Source of the DNA: Adineta ricciae
Taxonomy: Eukaryota; Rotifera; Eurotatoria; Adinetida; Adinetidae
Length of the DNA: 64,000 nt
Reading direction: 5' to 3'
Assembly (NCBI GenBank): GCA_905250025.1
Contig: CAJNOJ010000097.1
Span: forward strand, 297,377 to 361,376
Numbering within the stretch: position 1 is the first letter of the stretch; the number at the start of each line of letters is the position of its first letter. The translations under genes were made by a program, and so were the position numbers. Positions 9,780-23,800 of the stretch are shown in pieces. Below the pieces are notes generated by a model that saw only the letters and a list, made by a program, of their open reading frames with translations, did not search any database and was not told where the DNA came from.

Positions 9780-12700
9780 ATGGCATCCAATTTGAATTCT
9801 GGTGACATGGATGAGGAGCGTCGATTGAAAGAGGAGAACATGTTTCTTTTACGTGAACTTAAATTGAGTGAATTAAGTGAAGCCGAAGAAGCAACAGCTC
9901 GCGAAGAACTAAAAATCTACGATGATTTCGAACGACAAGTACAAACACTCGATGGGACCGATAAGCAGAAAATCGACGAATGTGAATGGGAGGTTAAGGA
10001 TCTAGAAGAACAAATTACCAAAGCGGATAAAGAACTTGACCAAATGCAAAATGACTTGGACAATGCCGAACAAGTACAAAACTCGCATGCGAATGAACTT
10101 AGAACCTTGACGGATGCTTTTGCTAGCGTGACGAATGAGAGCGAAACTGTTCAACACGAACTTCAACAAATAAGAGAAGAGCAATATCTTTTAACTGTTG
10201 AAGAGGATAGATTAAAATTATTAGTTATCGAACAGAAACAAATACTAATGAATGAAACTGCCAAAATGACTGAGATTGAGCAACAAATAGCTATTTTGGA
10301 TAATCAAAAACGTTTATTCCAAGAACAACTACAGAAATTAAATGAAATATTGAAACCAAATGAGACAAGTTTATTATCACTTGAAGAGCAAATAAAAACT
10401 CTCGATCGTGAACTGAGAAAATTAGAAGTTGAAGAAAAGACATTACAAGAGCAATTAGAACAATCGAAACGTGACGTTGAACATCTCGCTGAACAGCTGC
10501 AAACAACTCAAAACAATCTAGCTGAATGTACGAAAAAGGTACAGGAACAAGAGGATCTCATGCGCGAATTGGAACAAAATCAACAACGCATCGATATGGA
10601 AATCGAAGCTTTGCAAGAGTCAATTAAAATCATTGAAGAAACAATGCAACAAGTTTGTATAGGCTTTGCTTTTTCGGTCTTTTACTAACCATTTACATTT
10701 TTAGAATGAAAAACAGAAGCAGGATTTAACGGTATTGATTCAACAGAAAAACCAAGAGAGGTTAGCTGCTGAAAACGAGCAGACACGCGCGAAAGAGGCT
10801 GTTAAGCAAGCAGCAAAAGCTCTCGCAGACTTGGAAAAAGAGCTAGCTACTTTGCAAACAAGACTGACAAAACTGATTCAGGAAAGAAACCAACTAGAGC
10901 AGCAATGTCGTCAAGCGGCGAATTTGGTCGAAGAGACAAAGTATGATGTTGTTCAGTTTCAACTCGCAGACATCATCTATTCTATTGATTATTTAGGCAA
11001 CAAGTTGAAAGAGCAGAAGAGCATGTGGAGCGCTTGCAAAATGAACTGAATGCAGTTAATCAACAATTACAGGATAAACAAGTAGAATTAACGCGTGTTC
11101 AAAGTGAAGGAAGAGAGTTACAAAATCTGTTAGAGAGAGAGACAGCTATTCTTGAACAAATAAATGCAGCCGTTGTTAAACTTGTCGAACAAGTTCATCA
11201 GGCAAACGCTCAACTCAAAGCGGATTTAGAACGGTTGAGACAATTAACAGAATATCTTCATCAACAGGAAAAATTAGAGCTACAACTGCAAAAAGCATAC
11301 GACGATCAAGTAACGGCAACTAATCGCGCACAAGACCGAGCTAATGAAGCTGATCGACGAGAAAGAGAGATGAAACAAGCTGTAGACAAAGCTATTCGTG
11401 AACAACAACAGGCAGAAGCTGTCGTGGGCCGCTTAGAGTCTTCATTAGCTGCAGATGAACTAGCATTAGCATTGGCTTTAGCAGCTCTTGCTACTGCGCT
11501 ACTGGTGCCAGTTGCTGGTGAAATTGCTGCTATTCCAATAGTAGCTTCAATTGCTCTGTTTAGAGCGGCGATTGCCAGATGGAAGAGCCAATTAAATGCA
11601 GCAAGAGCAAGATTATCACGAGCAAGTACCGAGCGTGATCACGCTATCAACTTGCATACGCGCGCGATGACGGAGAAACAATTAGCTAATGATACACTGG
11701 CCAACGAGAAAGGAAAGTTAGGAATTTGTAAAACAAATTGGGAAAATCAAATACAAGTGAAAAATGTAGCGCAGCGTGCAGTTGATGAACAAAATGCTGT
11801 CGTTAAAGCTGATACTAAGCATCTGGAAGATGTTCAACATCAACTAGCTGAAGGCAGAGAGCAACAAAGACAGCAAGCGACTAAAGTAGATGGTATCAAT
11901 ATTCAACTGAAAGAAAAGCAAAATCAAATTGAACAACGTAAAGCGGAACAAAAAGCATTAGAATTAAAACAAAAACGGACTCAAGATACATTGACCCAAG
12001 CCAACGGCGTTTTGGAAAAAGCAGAAAAAGCACACGAAAAGGCTAAGAAAGACCATGATGATTTACAAAGGCAGCACAAAGCTAAAATTGAACAAGTGAA
12101 AACAACAGAGAGTTTAATTCAAACGAAGCAAACTCAACTAGTAAATGTACGGTCTGATTATCATTTCAAAGAAATCGCTGTGTCGAAAATTGAGAATAAA
12201 CTTAATCTGATTAATCAAGATCTGGGAACAGCAGCAGAAAGAGAACAGAAATTAAACGAACAAATTCAAATTCAAAAGAATAATCTTGCCGCGAAGAATG
12301 AACAAAAGACGGACCTTATTTCCAGGAAAGATGTTCTTGATAGAAAACTCAAACAAACTGTAGTAGAAAAGGTCAAGCAAGAAGATCAGGTGCAACGTCT
12401 TAATCAACAACTAGAGATACAAAACCAAGTGATGATGGACAAAACTGCACAAATACATACAGTTTCAACAGATTTGGATAAGAAGAAGCATCGAAAGATT
12501 CAAATGGAAACTCAACATGCCGAACAAACAGCTCAAGCGAAACTCATCCACTCGCAAATTGATGAATTTCAACGAAGTCTTACACAAAACCAAATGGCGT
12601 CAGAACGACTTCAAAACCACAAAGAGAATCAGGAAAAGGCACAAAAGGTAAATGACGCTTTTGACTGTATATACACCGAATGTGTGTCCTTTTTCTGAAT

Positions 12701-13086
12701 AGATTGCTGAAGATCACATACTGAACACTAATCAAATTCAGAAACAACTCAGTGATAATTTGAGATTAAAATCTAACAACATCGCCATAAAAGAGAGAGT
12801 TCACGCAGAATGCGAACAACGACACAGAGATCTAACTGATAAAATCGACAATGCTCGAACAGTCCAAGCTAGTTTAGACAAAAAAGTTCAAGATCTGAAC
12901 GACCGATGGGTAGCTAAGCGAATGATGATGACTCAATATGTCAACGAGGTTCGCGGATTAAGCGAGAATATATCTGATATCAAACTCAAACGACGGGAAC
13001 GTCTTGAAGAGCAAAGAAAAAGAGCAAAGAATGAAAATGTTCAAGTAAATCAGCAAAGAAAGTATACGAGAAATGTTAACCATTAA
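9780..13086 (+). CDS. Long coiled-coil protein with internal hydrophobic segment
   Basis: Four exons: 9780-10653, 10705-10940, 10997-12647, 12703-13086, with GT-AG introns of 51, 56 and 55 nt and intact reading frame across all joins (for example ...TK/QQVERAEEH). The product, about 1,045 residues, is almost continuous Glu/Gln/Lys/Arg-rich coiled coil, rich in QxQL and LE heptads. It is interrupted once, at about 11444-11580, by a strongly hydrophobic Ala/Leu/Val/Ile stretch (ELALALALAALATALLVPVA, then EIAAIPIVASIALF) long enough for a membrane hairpin. No motor head, SMC hinge or ATP-binding motif is seen, so similarity to myosin tails or SMC proteins is only compositional. Coiled coil / hydrophobic hairpin / coiled coil resembles the general plan of membrane-inserting helical-bundle proteins, but this is inference. 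It ends 112 bp before the SecA-like gene, same strand; two AATAAA signals (13113-13118, 13137-13142) follow the stop. Confidence 0.85.
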
Positions 13087-13198
13087 GCTTCACTTTGAAA
13101 TTTGCTTTTTAAAATAAAATCCTCTCTACTTGTTCAAATAAATTTGATTTATTCTCCTGTTGATCTTTTCTTTCAGATATTAAAAAATTGATTGTCTC
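13087..13198 (+). promoter_or_regulatory. Short spacer with poly(A) signals and acceptor between two genes
   Basis: The 112 bp between the coiled-coil stop and the SecA-like start contains AATAAA at 13113-13118 and 13137-13142, then a T/C-rich tract ending TTTCTTTCAG (AG at 13175-13176) and a 22 nt leader before the ATG at 13199. This is the expected layout for 3' end formation of an upstream cistron coupled to trans-splicing of a downstream one. A separate promoter would have almost no space. Confidence 0.6.
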
Positions 13199-16100
13199 AT
13201 GTCGATTAATATCGAGAATCTTCTCGAACAAATCAACCGAGGTGATGATTTAAATGAACTTCACTTGAATAAGTTCTCCAATGATCTATTACACAACCAA
13301 TCGAGTAATGCTGCTTGTCGTATTTTCTTGGCTTTGTGTAGTACACAAAAGATCGTATCCGATGAAATCTTTGAAAGAATTTGTCAAGTTATTCTCAATG
13401 ATCATGAACAATCAGCAAAAGAAAACGCCATTCGAGTAATTGACTTGTTGGTTCAAAATGATCGTAGTGCATCACAGTCATGTCTATATGCTCTGACAAA
13501 AGCATTGCAAAATAAACAATCGACTATTTTGAGGAATTATGCCTCGAAAATTCTTTGTACTCTAATTCAAAAACAAAGCTGTATACATTTGAATTCTTCA
13601 TTGTTAGACGTGATGTGTGATGCATTACATGATACTTCAATTACTGTTCAAAAGCATACATTAGAATCATTTGAAGAATTAGTACAAAAAAACCCATCTA
13701 CTATCTCTCAGCGGGTGATTGATAATATGACAGCGTATTTGTCGAAAATGGGCCAAGATATCAACAAGAATTATGTCAAATGTGTTTCAATAACTTTATT
13801 TTTTCAGAATTTATTACGTCAACCAGTTAAAATCAGCGGAGCTCTTCTATCGATCTTCTCTGAATTTGCAGTTTTTGATGCTTCCGAAGAGAAGAAGCTG
13901 TTAAATCGTTTTGCATTACAGATTCTTCAAAAGGTGATGGAACATCGATTGATTCATGGAAATTTACCAGACCAAGTCTTCATTAATCTATCGACATGTT
14001 TCAATTTAAAATCTTTCGAACATAAAGAATTATTTCAACACTGTCTACGAATCCTATGTACTTTAAACGATGATCAATTGAAATTAACACAACTGAACGG
14101 ATGTTTATTAAAGAGCTATCTGAAAGAAACCAATCTCGAAGAAAATTTACGAATATACATAACAATTTTGTTCGGCAATTTATGTAAACTATTGTACAAA
14201 TATGCCGATGGTGAAACGAACGCAACCATCATTGAAGACACCATTGATATATTCATCGAAAGACTCGATCAAGACAAACTACTACAAAGTTCCATTTATG
14301 TACTGAGAAATATCGCTGAATATGAACAAAGCTATTTATCCATATATCCTCTTCACAAATTTGTCTACATATTGAACCGAGACGACGTTCACAAAGAAGT
14401 CCGTCAATATGCTTGTTTAATACTTCGATTTTCTGTCGAAACACGACAGATACTAACTAATTATGAACTCGATGCATTAGAAAAAGCACTCAATGATTCT
14501 GATTCAACAATATCTCTCACTGCTCTTCAAGCATTTCAACATTTATTCGAAGAGTATCATAGGAATGCCGATTTCATCGAACCGTATGTGAACAAACTGT
14601 GCACATCCGCTGCGGAATTGATTTTCAATTCTAACGAAAGTTTCACTTTGAACGCATTAGATTTATTACAAACAGTTCTCAAGCACAATTTAAAACACGC
14701 GTTTTCACATGATGAAATCGCAAATCTTTGTATTGGCCTGCAAGCAAATCTCGACTCATCAATTCGGCGATCAATTTCCAATATTTTGCAACAAATAATC
14801 TCCAAACGATTCGATGTTCCATCATATGCACTTATTTTACTTCGGTTGGAAATGCTAACCGAACAATTTTTACGAAAAGAAAACATCAGTACAAACGATT
14901 GTGAAATATTCGAAAAGAACATAATCGAATGTCTTCATGACAAATCATTCGATAAGAGAATGATTCCAATTAATCTACTTAGAGCAATCGATGAGCTACT
15001 GAAAACCAATTTACCTAAGGATTCGAGGTTAACATCAATTTTGCTTCAATGCGCAGAAAACAATCTGAATTTTCCAATCGATCTTATCGAGATTCTATTT
15101 AAACGCTTTCGAATAACCAAATCGCAAATTTTAATGCAAATTTTACATCAAATCATCGTTCAGAACGGACAATCATTATCCGAAAAGTTTCTTCAACAAT
15201 TTCAAGAGTTTTTCGTTCAGAATTCATTTTCTTCGAGTTACACTATAGACATATTGAAATTTTTGATCAACAGAAACCAGATTCAAATTGGTATCAACAT
15301 CTACAGCAAATTGATTGATATGTTGAACGAATCAAGCGATTCGTATATCGAAAGTGTTCTTCTTGAAACATTGGCTTGTGCTTTGCAAAATCCTCCTTCG
15401 AACATTGGTCTTCTGCTTAACCGACTTTTGGAATTAGTTGAGAAGTCTTTTCAATCGACCTCGTCGACTAAACAAACAAAATATTCGTCGTGTTTAGCGA
15501 TACATGCTCTTCTCAGACAGAAAGTAAATCTGTCGAAATCAACATTAGATTTACTTAAAAAGATCTATGAAGAAGACGATGATTTCGAATCAACAGTTAA
15601 TCTTCGAGATATAGCATTGACTATACTCAAGGAATATCTACCAAATGATAATGAAATTAATGATTTTGTGAATCAAAGGGAACTCGAAGCAAAAATTCTC
15701 GATTATGAAGATCCATCAAACCGTTTAGAAGCTGGAAAACGATTCTTATCACTTGTTCAAAATCAAAATCGACGTCTATCGAAGTTTCAATTGGCAAATC
15801 TGGAACTATCTCTGAATTTTGCAAATTCGTCAATCGAATATAAGTTCATTGTTTTGAGCATCTTTCAATACCATTCCGCTGATTTGGAAGCAACACAAAT
15901 CACATCACTTTTTGCTTTTATTAATAATAATCAATTGAATACGAAGGTGATTGAAATCTGCAAAGTATTGGTCGATATGAAGAGATCGTTTTCTGATGAA
16001 GTACTACAACGATTAACTGCGTTTGTGTTCGAAAATTCCAACCGAGCTCTACGAGATTCAATCATCGATTGCCTGGAGCAAATCACTAAATATCAATCGA

Positions 16101-19100
16101 TTTCTAAACCTCTATCCGATCGCATCCGACGGGAAATTCTCTCGAAAGTTTTACGCGAGACAAAAGGTGATTTGTCTAAGAAAAAGAATGCATGCCTTCA
16201 GTTGATTGCCGAACGAGATAAGTTATCTTTGAACACAATAGATTCACTGGAATATCTGTTAAAAAATCCATCGGAAATGAAACATATCGAGAAAGAAGTT
16301 TTCGATCTTATCGATTTAGCGATCGAACATCATCAAAAGCTGCCAGTCACCTTCAATGGTTATCTCAGTCGATTGATTGAAGATACTTGTATGAATCAAA
16401 TTCAATTGATTTCAACCATGAATCGCCTTTCAATTCATTGCGAACAAACCTTTACACAGGAGATCTTCGACAATGCACAGAAATACTTCGTTGAAAATTT
16501 CGATCAATCATTTGAAATTCTTCTTCAAGGTACGCAGAATGGTTGTCATTTGAACCCAACAATGATTCATTCTCTGAAAACAAACTCTTCTTCAAATCAA
16601 CATGAAAAAGTTCTGAAAATCCTCAAAAATCAAATTAAACATGAATTCTTACTCGAAGACGACATCATTCAATACCTTGAAAACCATTTCAAAGATTATC
16701 CTCATTTAGTACTGAATGTTCTCAAATATCAGCCAGTTTACCAACCATCATCAGCGATGCAATCGGATCTTCAAAATCTTTTAATTAAACATCCATTCTT
16801 CTTCCAATTTGAGCTCATCTTAAATCGAATTATGGATCTACCAATTCAAGTTCGATTGCATTTCACCCATATTTTCTTTCTTCTCAAACACATGCAACTC
16901 GATATTGTTACAGTCTATCCCTTGAAACTCATCTGTCGACAATTATTATGCTACGATCTGTTAGGACAAATTGCTCAACGAAAGAAGTATGAAAAATTTG
17001 ATGAATTGGAATTTTATACGAACTTGAACCAGCTGGAGGAATATTTCTCATTCTTACCGTATTCAGTTGAACGAGATGAGCTTCTGATCTATCTTATCGA
17101 GCATTCGTCGATATTTACTCTAAAAGAAATTAGTAATATTTTATGTTTAGCAAAAACGAACCCGGCAGCATTGAACATACTTTTCAATTCGTCACCGAAT
17201 GACTGTCTGAAAAATCTACAGATCCATTGGATCTATTTCATCGTCAATCGATATTCTTATATGAAACTCAATGAAGATATTTATCTGACAGATAATCAAG
17301 CCGATCAGATACTCGATCTGTTGTTCACAAAACTTCAGTTTAGTATCTCGTTGAGCAAACATTTTCTGCAACGACTCTATCAGATTGAAGATTTCAATGA
17401 ATTAGTTGCATTTTTAACATATCTTTATGAGAAAAATGTGTCGGATGAGATCAATTTGAGTGATTATTTCACGGAAGAAATCATTGCGAAGGATTTATTC
17501 TCCTGGTTGTTGGATATTCAAAGTGATTTGATTCGCAAGAAGATTTTCGCCGTTTGTCAGCAGCGGGGATTCAATGAACCAAAAGTATTTGAAAATCTCC
17601 AATCCATGATTTTGTCTATCCGACTAAATAGCTGGTCATTTGAAATATTTGAAAAGTTCATTGGAATTTTGGAGACTAAACAAGACCAATCATTCCACCT
17701 CATCGTCGAAAATCTGATCAATTCATTGATGGTAATAAACAATTTTCAAATATCGAGTGAATACGAATATAAAATTGAGTCGATATTCGAATCAACACCA
17801 AGTCACGACTGGTCAAAAGAAATGCACCGATTTGCTTTGTCCGTGTCATTCGATCGGAATGAGCAAGAAAAAACCTTGACAGATTTGATCGATGAAATCA
17901 AAAAGTAAAATTTCTTGCTTCCCTACTTTGAAGAAATGTCACTCGTTTTCCTTTTCTAGATTAAATGCTTTCGACAATCCAAAGATTGTAGGTGTCGAAA
18001 GGATCTATCGTGAACTGACATTAGTCTATGATTCTGACTCAGAATTCTATCCTATCGGAAAAGCAATTAAGATTTGGAATGAAGATGAGATCACTGAATG
18101 GTCTGCTCAATACAAATCACACCGAGTTGAAAAGTCTGATAGGACAGCGTTCGAATTAATCGGTGTTATTAGACGTGCTATATATTTACACAATCCCAAA
18201 CAAAAACTCGAACCTCGCACTATACAAATCATCTCTTTGTTATTACTCTTAGATGCTTCCGAGAAGCACATAGCTCGTTTAGCACAAATCAAAACAGGCG
18301 AAGGCAAAAGTGTAATCATAGCCATGTTCGCAGCAGTGAAAGCTTTGAACGGACACCAAGTTGATATCGTTACAACATCGCCTTTGCTGGCTAAACGTGA
18401 TGCCGAGAACAAGAAAGCATTCTATGAAATGTTGAACTTAACCGTTGGAGAAAACAGTGGCACGTCAACGGTAAAAAACTGTTACAAATGTGATGTTGTC
18501 TATGGGAATGTCAATGAGTTTCAATTTGATATATTGAGAGATGAATATAGCCTTTTAGGTACACGTTGTGGACGAAAATTCGATATTGCGATTGTTGATG
18601 AAGTTGATAGTATGTTTATTGATGAGAATTCCAAAGTTTGCCGTTTATCTAATAACATACCGGCTATTGATGAATTAAAGATCATTTTAACCATTATCTG
18701 GCAAGAACTGAATCGAATACATGAACGAATTGTCCGTATAGACAATAAATTATACTGTATTATGGTACCTTATCGAATAGATGAAAATGGACAGATTATA
18801 CTAATGAAAGCAGTCGAGGCGGATGATGATGGAAAAATTCTTGAGAATGTTGCTGTTGCCGATGACAATCAAGAGAATTTTCTTGAGATTGATGATGCGT
18901 ATGCGTTTGTTGAAAATCACATTCGAAATTATGTTCAGAATAAACTATTAAAACCAAATGAAAGCAATGAATGTCTCATTCATATCCCAAAGCATTTGTT
19001 TTCTTTTGTTGAACAACAAATACCAAAATGGATATTCAACGGCTGGCAAGCAAAATTTGCTTATCGAGAAAATATTGATTATCTAATCGCCGAGGACAAA

Positions 19101-20876
19101 AGCAAACGAAAAGCGATCGTGCCGATAGATTATCGAAATACAGGTATTATACAAACGAATACGTCGTGGCCTGATGGCTTACATCAGTTTTTACAAATCA
19201 AACATCAATTACGGATTACTGCAGAAAATTTAACAACAAATTTCTTGTCAAATATTGCATTTTTCAGTCGATATGGAACAAATCTGTTTGGTCTGACAGG
19301 TACGCTTGGCACGCAAGAAGCGAAAGATCTAATCCATTGTATCTACAATGTGGATTTTATTATCATACCATCGTTTAAATTTACTCAATTTGTTTCATAT
19401 CCGGATCGATTATGCCAATCGGACGACGACTGGTTGAATGAATGTATAAACTCAATTTCAATCGAAGCCAAACAGAATCAACGTGCTGTTCTAGTCATAT
19501 GTGAAACCAAATCGAATGCAACGACACTCTACGACAAACTAATTGAAAAAGATAATCAGCTAAAAAAATTCATTAAACTTTATACACGAAGTGACAACGA
19601 CGAACAGAATGCAATCGAGAATGAGCTCGACTGTGGACAAATTATCGTGGCAACCAATCTTGCAGGTCGAGGAACAGATATTGGGACAACGCACCGAGTT
19701 GAAGAGAATGGAGGCCTTCATGTCCTGGTCACATTCTTACCATTGAATACGCGCATAGAACAGCAAGCCTTCGGTCGAACATCGAGACAGGGTAAACGAG
19801 GTACTGCACAATTGATCGTTTACGATTACGAAAATAAGTACAGAAACATCGAAGAACTGAAAAACGATCGAAATTTAAGAGAAAAATATCTTATCGACCG
19901 AGCAAAATGCACTGATTGGCAAAACATTGCACGACGTGATAGGTTATTTCGAAAATTTTCTAATTTACGAATGGAATTACGTCGGCAAGAAAACGATACG
20001 TATAAGTTGAATTCTGTCGAAGAATTATGGGGACTTTGGCTTAAAACAACGTTTACCAAAGAAGATTCAATGACTGGAACACATGCAAATGACCTTACAG
20101 ATGAATTACTTGACCAGAAATTCCAAGAATTCAGTTCGAAAGTCACCCGAGATTACTCTTCGAATGCAATTTTTCAAAATCCATTCTATTTAATTTTAAA
20201 AGCCAACGAACATCTATACCAAAAGAAAAATTACAATCGAGCTGCTGAACTTTTACGAGTTGCCATTGCATCGGATCCTATATTTGCTGTTAGCGCACGT
20301 TATAATCTTGCATATGCATTGATAAAACAAACGACGAAGAATAAATGTGAGGCCAAAGCAGAACTGGAGAAAGCTCTGGAAACTCTTGAAAATATTCTCA
20401 TCGCTCAGCACCAAACGATGTTAATTTCATTCAATACGAATCCAAATGAAACCAATTCGAAACTCCAAAACGATGCCGAAGAACAAATCATGAATCGGAT
20501 TAATCTTTTATACCTATGTAAAAGTTTAATTGAAGAAGGAATTGCTGTTATCAACGAAGCCGAAGACAATAAGAAAGACATTCGTGTGCAATATAAAATG
20601 TTGGATGAATTCTTCAGTGATATCAATAAGCCAACATTAGATATCGACGAATTCAAAGAAAGTGGATTTGTCGGATTTTTTCAGTTGACTGCCAAGAATC
20701 CAACGCCATGGCTTAGTATCATCACTGTTGGTCTCATTGGAATGGCGCAAGCAGCTGTTGGTGCAGGGATAATCGTGTTTTCAGCGGGTGCAGCCATCAA
20801 TCTTGGTGGTATGTTACTGAGTGAAGGAGTAAATGATATGATATTCGCCATAAAATGCGGAATGACGGGCGAATTC
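13199..20876 (+). CDS. Giant HEAT-like + SecA-like ATPase protein, copy A (3' end lost at N)
   Basis: Exon 1 (13199-17904) encodes about 1,568 residues of alternating amphipathic helices (HEAT/ARM-like solenoid). A 55 nt intron (17905-17959) joins it in frame to a SecA-like region. Seen there: Walker A region IKTGEGKSVIIAMFAA (about 18288-18335), a bacterial-SecA-like RDAENKKAF and LTVGEN, VYGNVNEFQFDILRDE, Walker B VDEVDSMFIDE (about 18590-18625), second motor domain with LFGLTGTLGTQEA, IIVATNLAGRGTDIGTT (about 19643-19690) and QAFGRTSRQGKRGTAQ (about 19760-19810). Next come a TPR-like helical pair (about 20215-20400) and a hydrophobic segment (about 20690-20830). The order matches NBD1-PPXD-NBD2 of SecA, the ATP-driven protein-export motor; partner and cell location are unknown here. 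The reading stops at the N at 20877, where sequence jumps back to the end of the HEAT part. Presence of an intron and animal-type codon context argue against bacterial contamination. Confidence 0.9.
17237..20876 (+). repeat. First copy of 3.64 kb direct repeat
   Basis: Matches 20878-24517 at a constant offset of 3,641 with no net insertion or deletion, as checked at 17905, 17959 and 20821. Sampled lines differ at roughly 2-4 bases in 60, mostly at third codon positions. It covers the end of the HEAT region, the intron, the SecA motor and the TPR-like/hydrophobic part. Confidence 0.93.
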
Positions 20877-20877
20877 N
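20877..20877. other. Single N: assembly join inside coding sequence
   Basis: The only ambiguous base in the window. To its left the sequence is mid-way through the SecA-like protein after the residues MTGEF; to its right it restarts in the last part of the HEAT region. In the second copy the MTGEF motif continues smoothly (SWKEYGIQKAIS). The break is therefore exactly at the N, which points to joined contigs rather than a biological breakpoint. Confidence 0.9.
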
Positions 20878-23800
20878 TGCTTCGTCAATCGATATTCTTA
20901 TAGGAAACTCAATGAAGATATTTATCTGACAGATAATCAAGCCGATCAGATACTCGATCTGTTGTTCACAAAACTTCAGTTTAGTATCTCGTTGAGCGAA
21001 CGTTTTCTGCAACGACTCCATCAGATTGAAGATTTCAATGAATTAGTTGCATTTTTAACATATCTTTATGAGAAAAATGTGTCGGATGAGATCAATTTGA
21101 GTGAGTATTTTACGGAAGAAGTCATTGCGAAGGATTTATTCTCCTGGTTGTTGGATATTCAAAGTGATTTGATTCGCAAGAAGATTTTCACTGTTTGTCA
21201 GCAGCGGGGATTCAATGAACCAAAAGTATTTGAAAACCTCCAATCGATTATTTTGTCGATCCGACTAAATAGTTGGTCATTTGAAATCTTTGAAAAGTTC
21301 ATCGAAATTCTGGAGACTAAACAAGACCAATCGTTCCATCTCATCGTCGAAAATCTGATCAATTCATTGATGGTAATAAACAATTTTCAAATATCGAGTG
21401 AATACGAACATAAAATTGAGTCGATATTCAAATCAACACCAAGTCACGACTGGTCAAAAGAAATGCACCGATTCGCTGTGTCCGTGTCATTCGATCGAAA
21501 TGAGCAAGAAAAAACCTTGACAGATTTGATCGATGAAATCAAAAAGTATAATTTCTTGCTTTCCTACTTTGAAGTAATGTCACTCGTTTTCCTTTTCTAG
21601 ATTAAATGCTTTCGACAATCCAAAGATTGTTAGTGTCGAAAGGATCTATCGTGAACTGACAGTAGTCTATGATTCTGACTCAGAATTCTATCCCATCGGA
21701 AAAGCAATTAAGATTTGGAATGAAGATGAGATCACTAAATGGTCTGCTCAATACAAATCACACCGAGTTGAAAAGTCTGATAGGAAAACGTTCGAATTAA
21801 TCGGTGTTATTAAACGTGCTATATATTTACACAATCCCAAACAAAAATTCGAACCTCGCACTATACAAATCATCTCTTTGTTATTACTCTTAGATGCTTC
21901 CGAGAAGCACATAGCTCGTTTAGCACAAATCAAAACAGGCGAAGGCAAAAGTGTAATCATAGCCATGTTCGCAGCAATGAAAGCTTTGAACGGACACCAA
22001 GTTGATATCGTTACAACATCGCCTTTGCTGGCTAAACGTGATGCCGAGAACAAGAAAGCATTTTATGAAATGTTGAACTTAACCGTTGGAGAAAACAGCG
22101 GTACATCAACAGTAAAAGCTTGTTACAAATGTGATGTTGTCTATGGGAATGTCAATGAATTCCAATTTGATGTATTAAGAGACGAATATAGTCTATTGGG
22201 TACACGTTGTGAACGAAGATTTGATATTGCGATTGTCGACGAAGTTGATAGTATGTTTATTGACGAGAATTCCAAAGTTTGCCGTCTCTCCAATAACATA
22301 CCGGCCATTGACGAATTGAAGATCATTTTAACCATTATCTGGCAAGAATTGAATCGAATACATGAACGAATCGTTCGTATAGACAATAAATTATACTGTA
22401 TTATGGTACCGTATCGAACAGATGAGAATGGACAGATTATACTTATGAAAGCAGTCGAAGTCGATGATGATGGGAAGGTTCTTGAGAATGCCACGGTTGC
22501 CGATGATGATCAAGAGAATTTTCTTGAGATCGACGATGCATATGTATTTGTTGAAAATCACATTCAAAACTATGTTCAAAACAAATTATTAAAACCAAAT
22601 GAAAACAACGAGTGTCTCATTCATATTCCAAAGCATTTGTTTTCTTTTGTTGAACAACAAATACCTAAATGGATATTCAACGGCTGGCAAGCAAAATTTG
22701 CTTATCGAGAAAATATCGATTATCTAATCGCCGAGGACAAAAGCAAACGAAAAGCGATCGTGCCGATAGATTATCGAAATACAGGTATTATACAAACGAA
22801 TACGTCATGGCCTGATGGCTTACATCAGTTTTTACAAATCAAACATCAATTACGGATTACTGCAGAAAATTTAACAACAAATTTCTTGTCAAATATTGCA
22901 TATTTTAGTCGATATGGCACAAATCTATTTGGTTTGACAGGTACACTTGGTACGCAAGAAGCGAAAGATCTAATTCATTGTATCTATAATGTGGACTTTG
23001 TGATCATACCATCGTATAAATTCACTCAATTCGTTTCGTATCCGGATCGACTATGTCAATCGGAAGATGATTGGTTGAATGAATGTATAAACTCAATTTC
23101 AATCGAAGCCAAACAGAATCAACGTGCTGTTCTAGTCATATGTGAAACCAAATCGAATGCAACGATACTCTACGACAAACTGATTGAAAAAGATAATCAG
23201 TTAAAAAAATTCATTAAACTTTATACACGAAGTGACAATGACGAACAGAATGCAATTGAAAATGAGCTCGACTGTGGACAAATTATCGTGGCGACCAATC
23301 TTGCAGGTCGAGGGACAGATATTGGCACGACGCATCGAGTTGAAGACAATGGAGGCCTTCATGTCCTGGTCACATTCTTACCATTGAATACGCGCGTAGA
23401 ACAACAAGCCTTCGGTCGAACATCGAGACAGGGTAAACGAGGTACTGCACAATTGATAGTTTACGATTATGAAAATAAGTACAGAAATATGGAAGAACTG
23501 AAAAACGATCGAAATTTAAGAGAAAAATATCTTATCGACCGAGCAAAATGCACTGATTGGCAAAACATTGCACGACGTGATAGATTATTTCAAAAATTTT
23601 CCGATTTACGAAAGGAATTACGTCGACAACAAGACGATACGTATAAATTAAATTCTGTCGAAGAACTATGGGGACTCTGGCTTAAAACGACATTTACCAA
23701 CGAAGATTCAATGACTGGAACACGTACAAACGATCTTACAGATAAATTACTTGACCAGAAGTTTGAAGAATTTAGTTCGAACGTCACGAAAGATTATTCT

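Noticed and set aside
9780-13086. Myosin heavy chain or SMC protein
   Set aside because: No motor, hinge or ATPase motifs; similarity is only coiled-coil composition, and the hydrophobic insert is foreign to both families.
13087-13176. Fusion of the coiled-coil and SecA-like genes through an intron from the GT at about 13061
   Set aside because: Using that donor with the AG at 13176 gives an immediate in-frame stop, and two poly(A) signals lie between; separate cistrons are more likely.
18107-18412. Long antisense open stretches inside the SecA-like gene (also 21748-22053, 22141-22494, 24046-24627)
   Set aside because: They mirror the codon structure of the strongly conserved sense frame and have no start context or domains.
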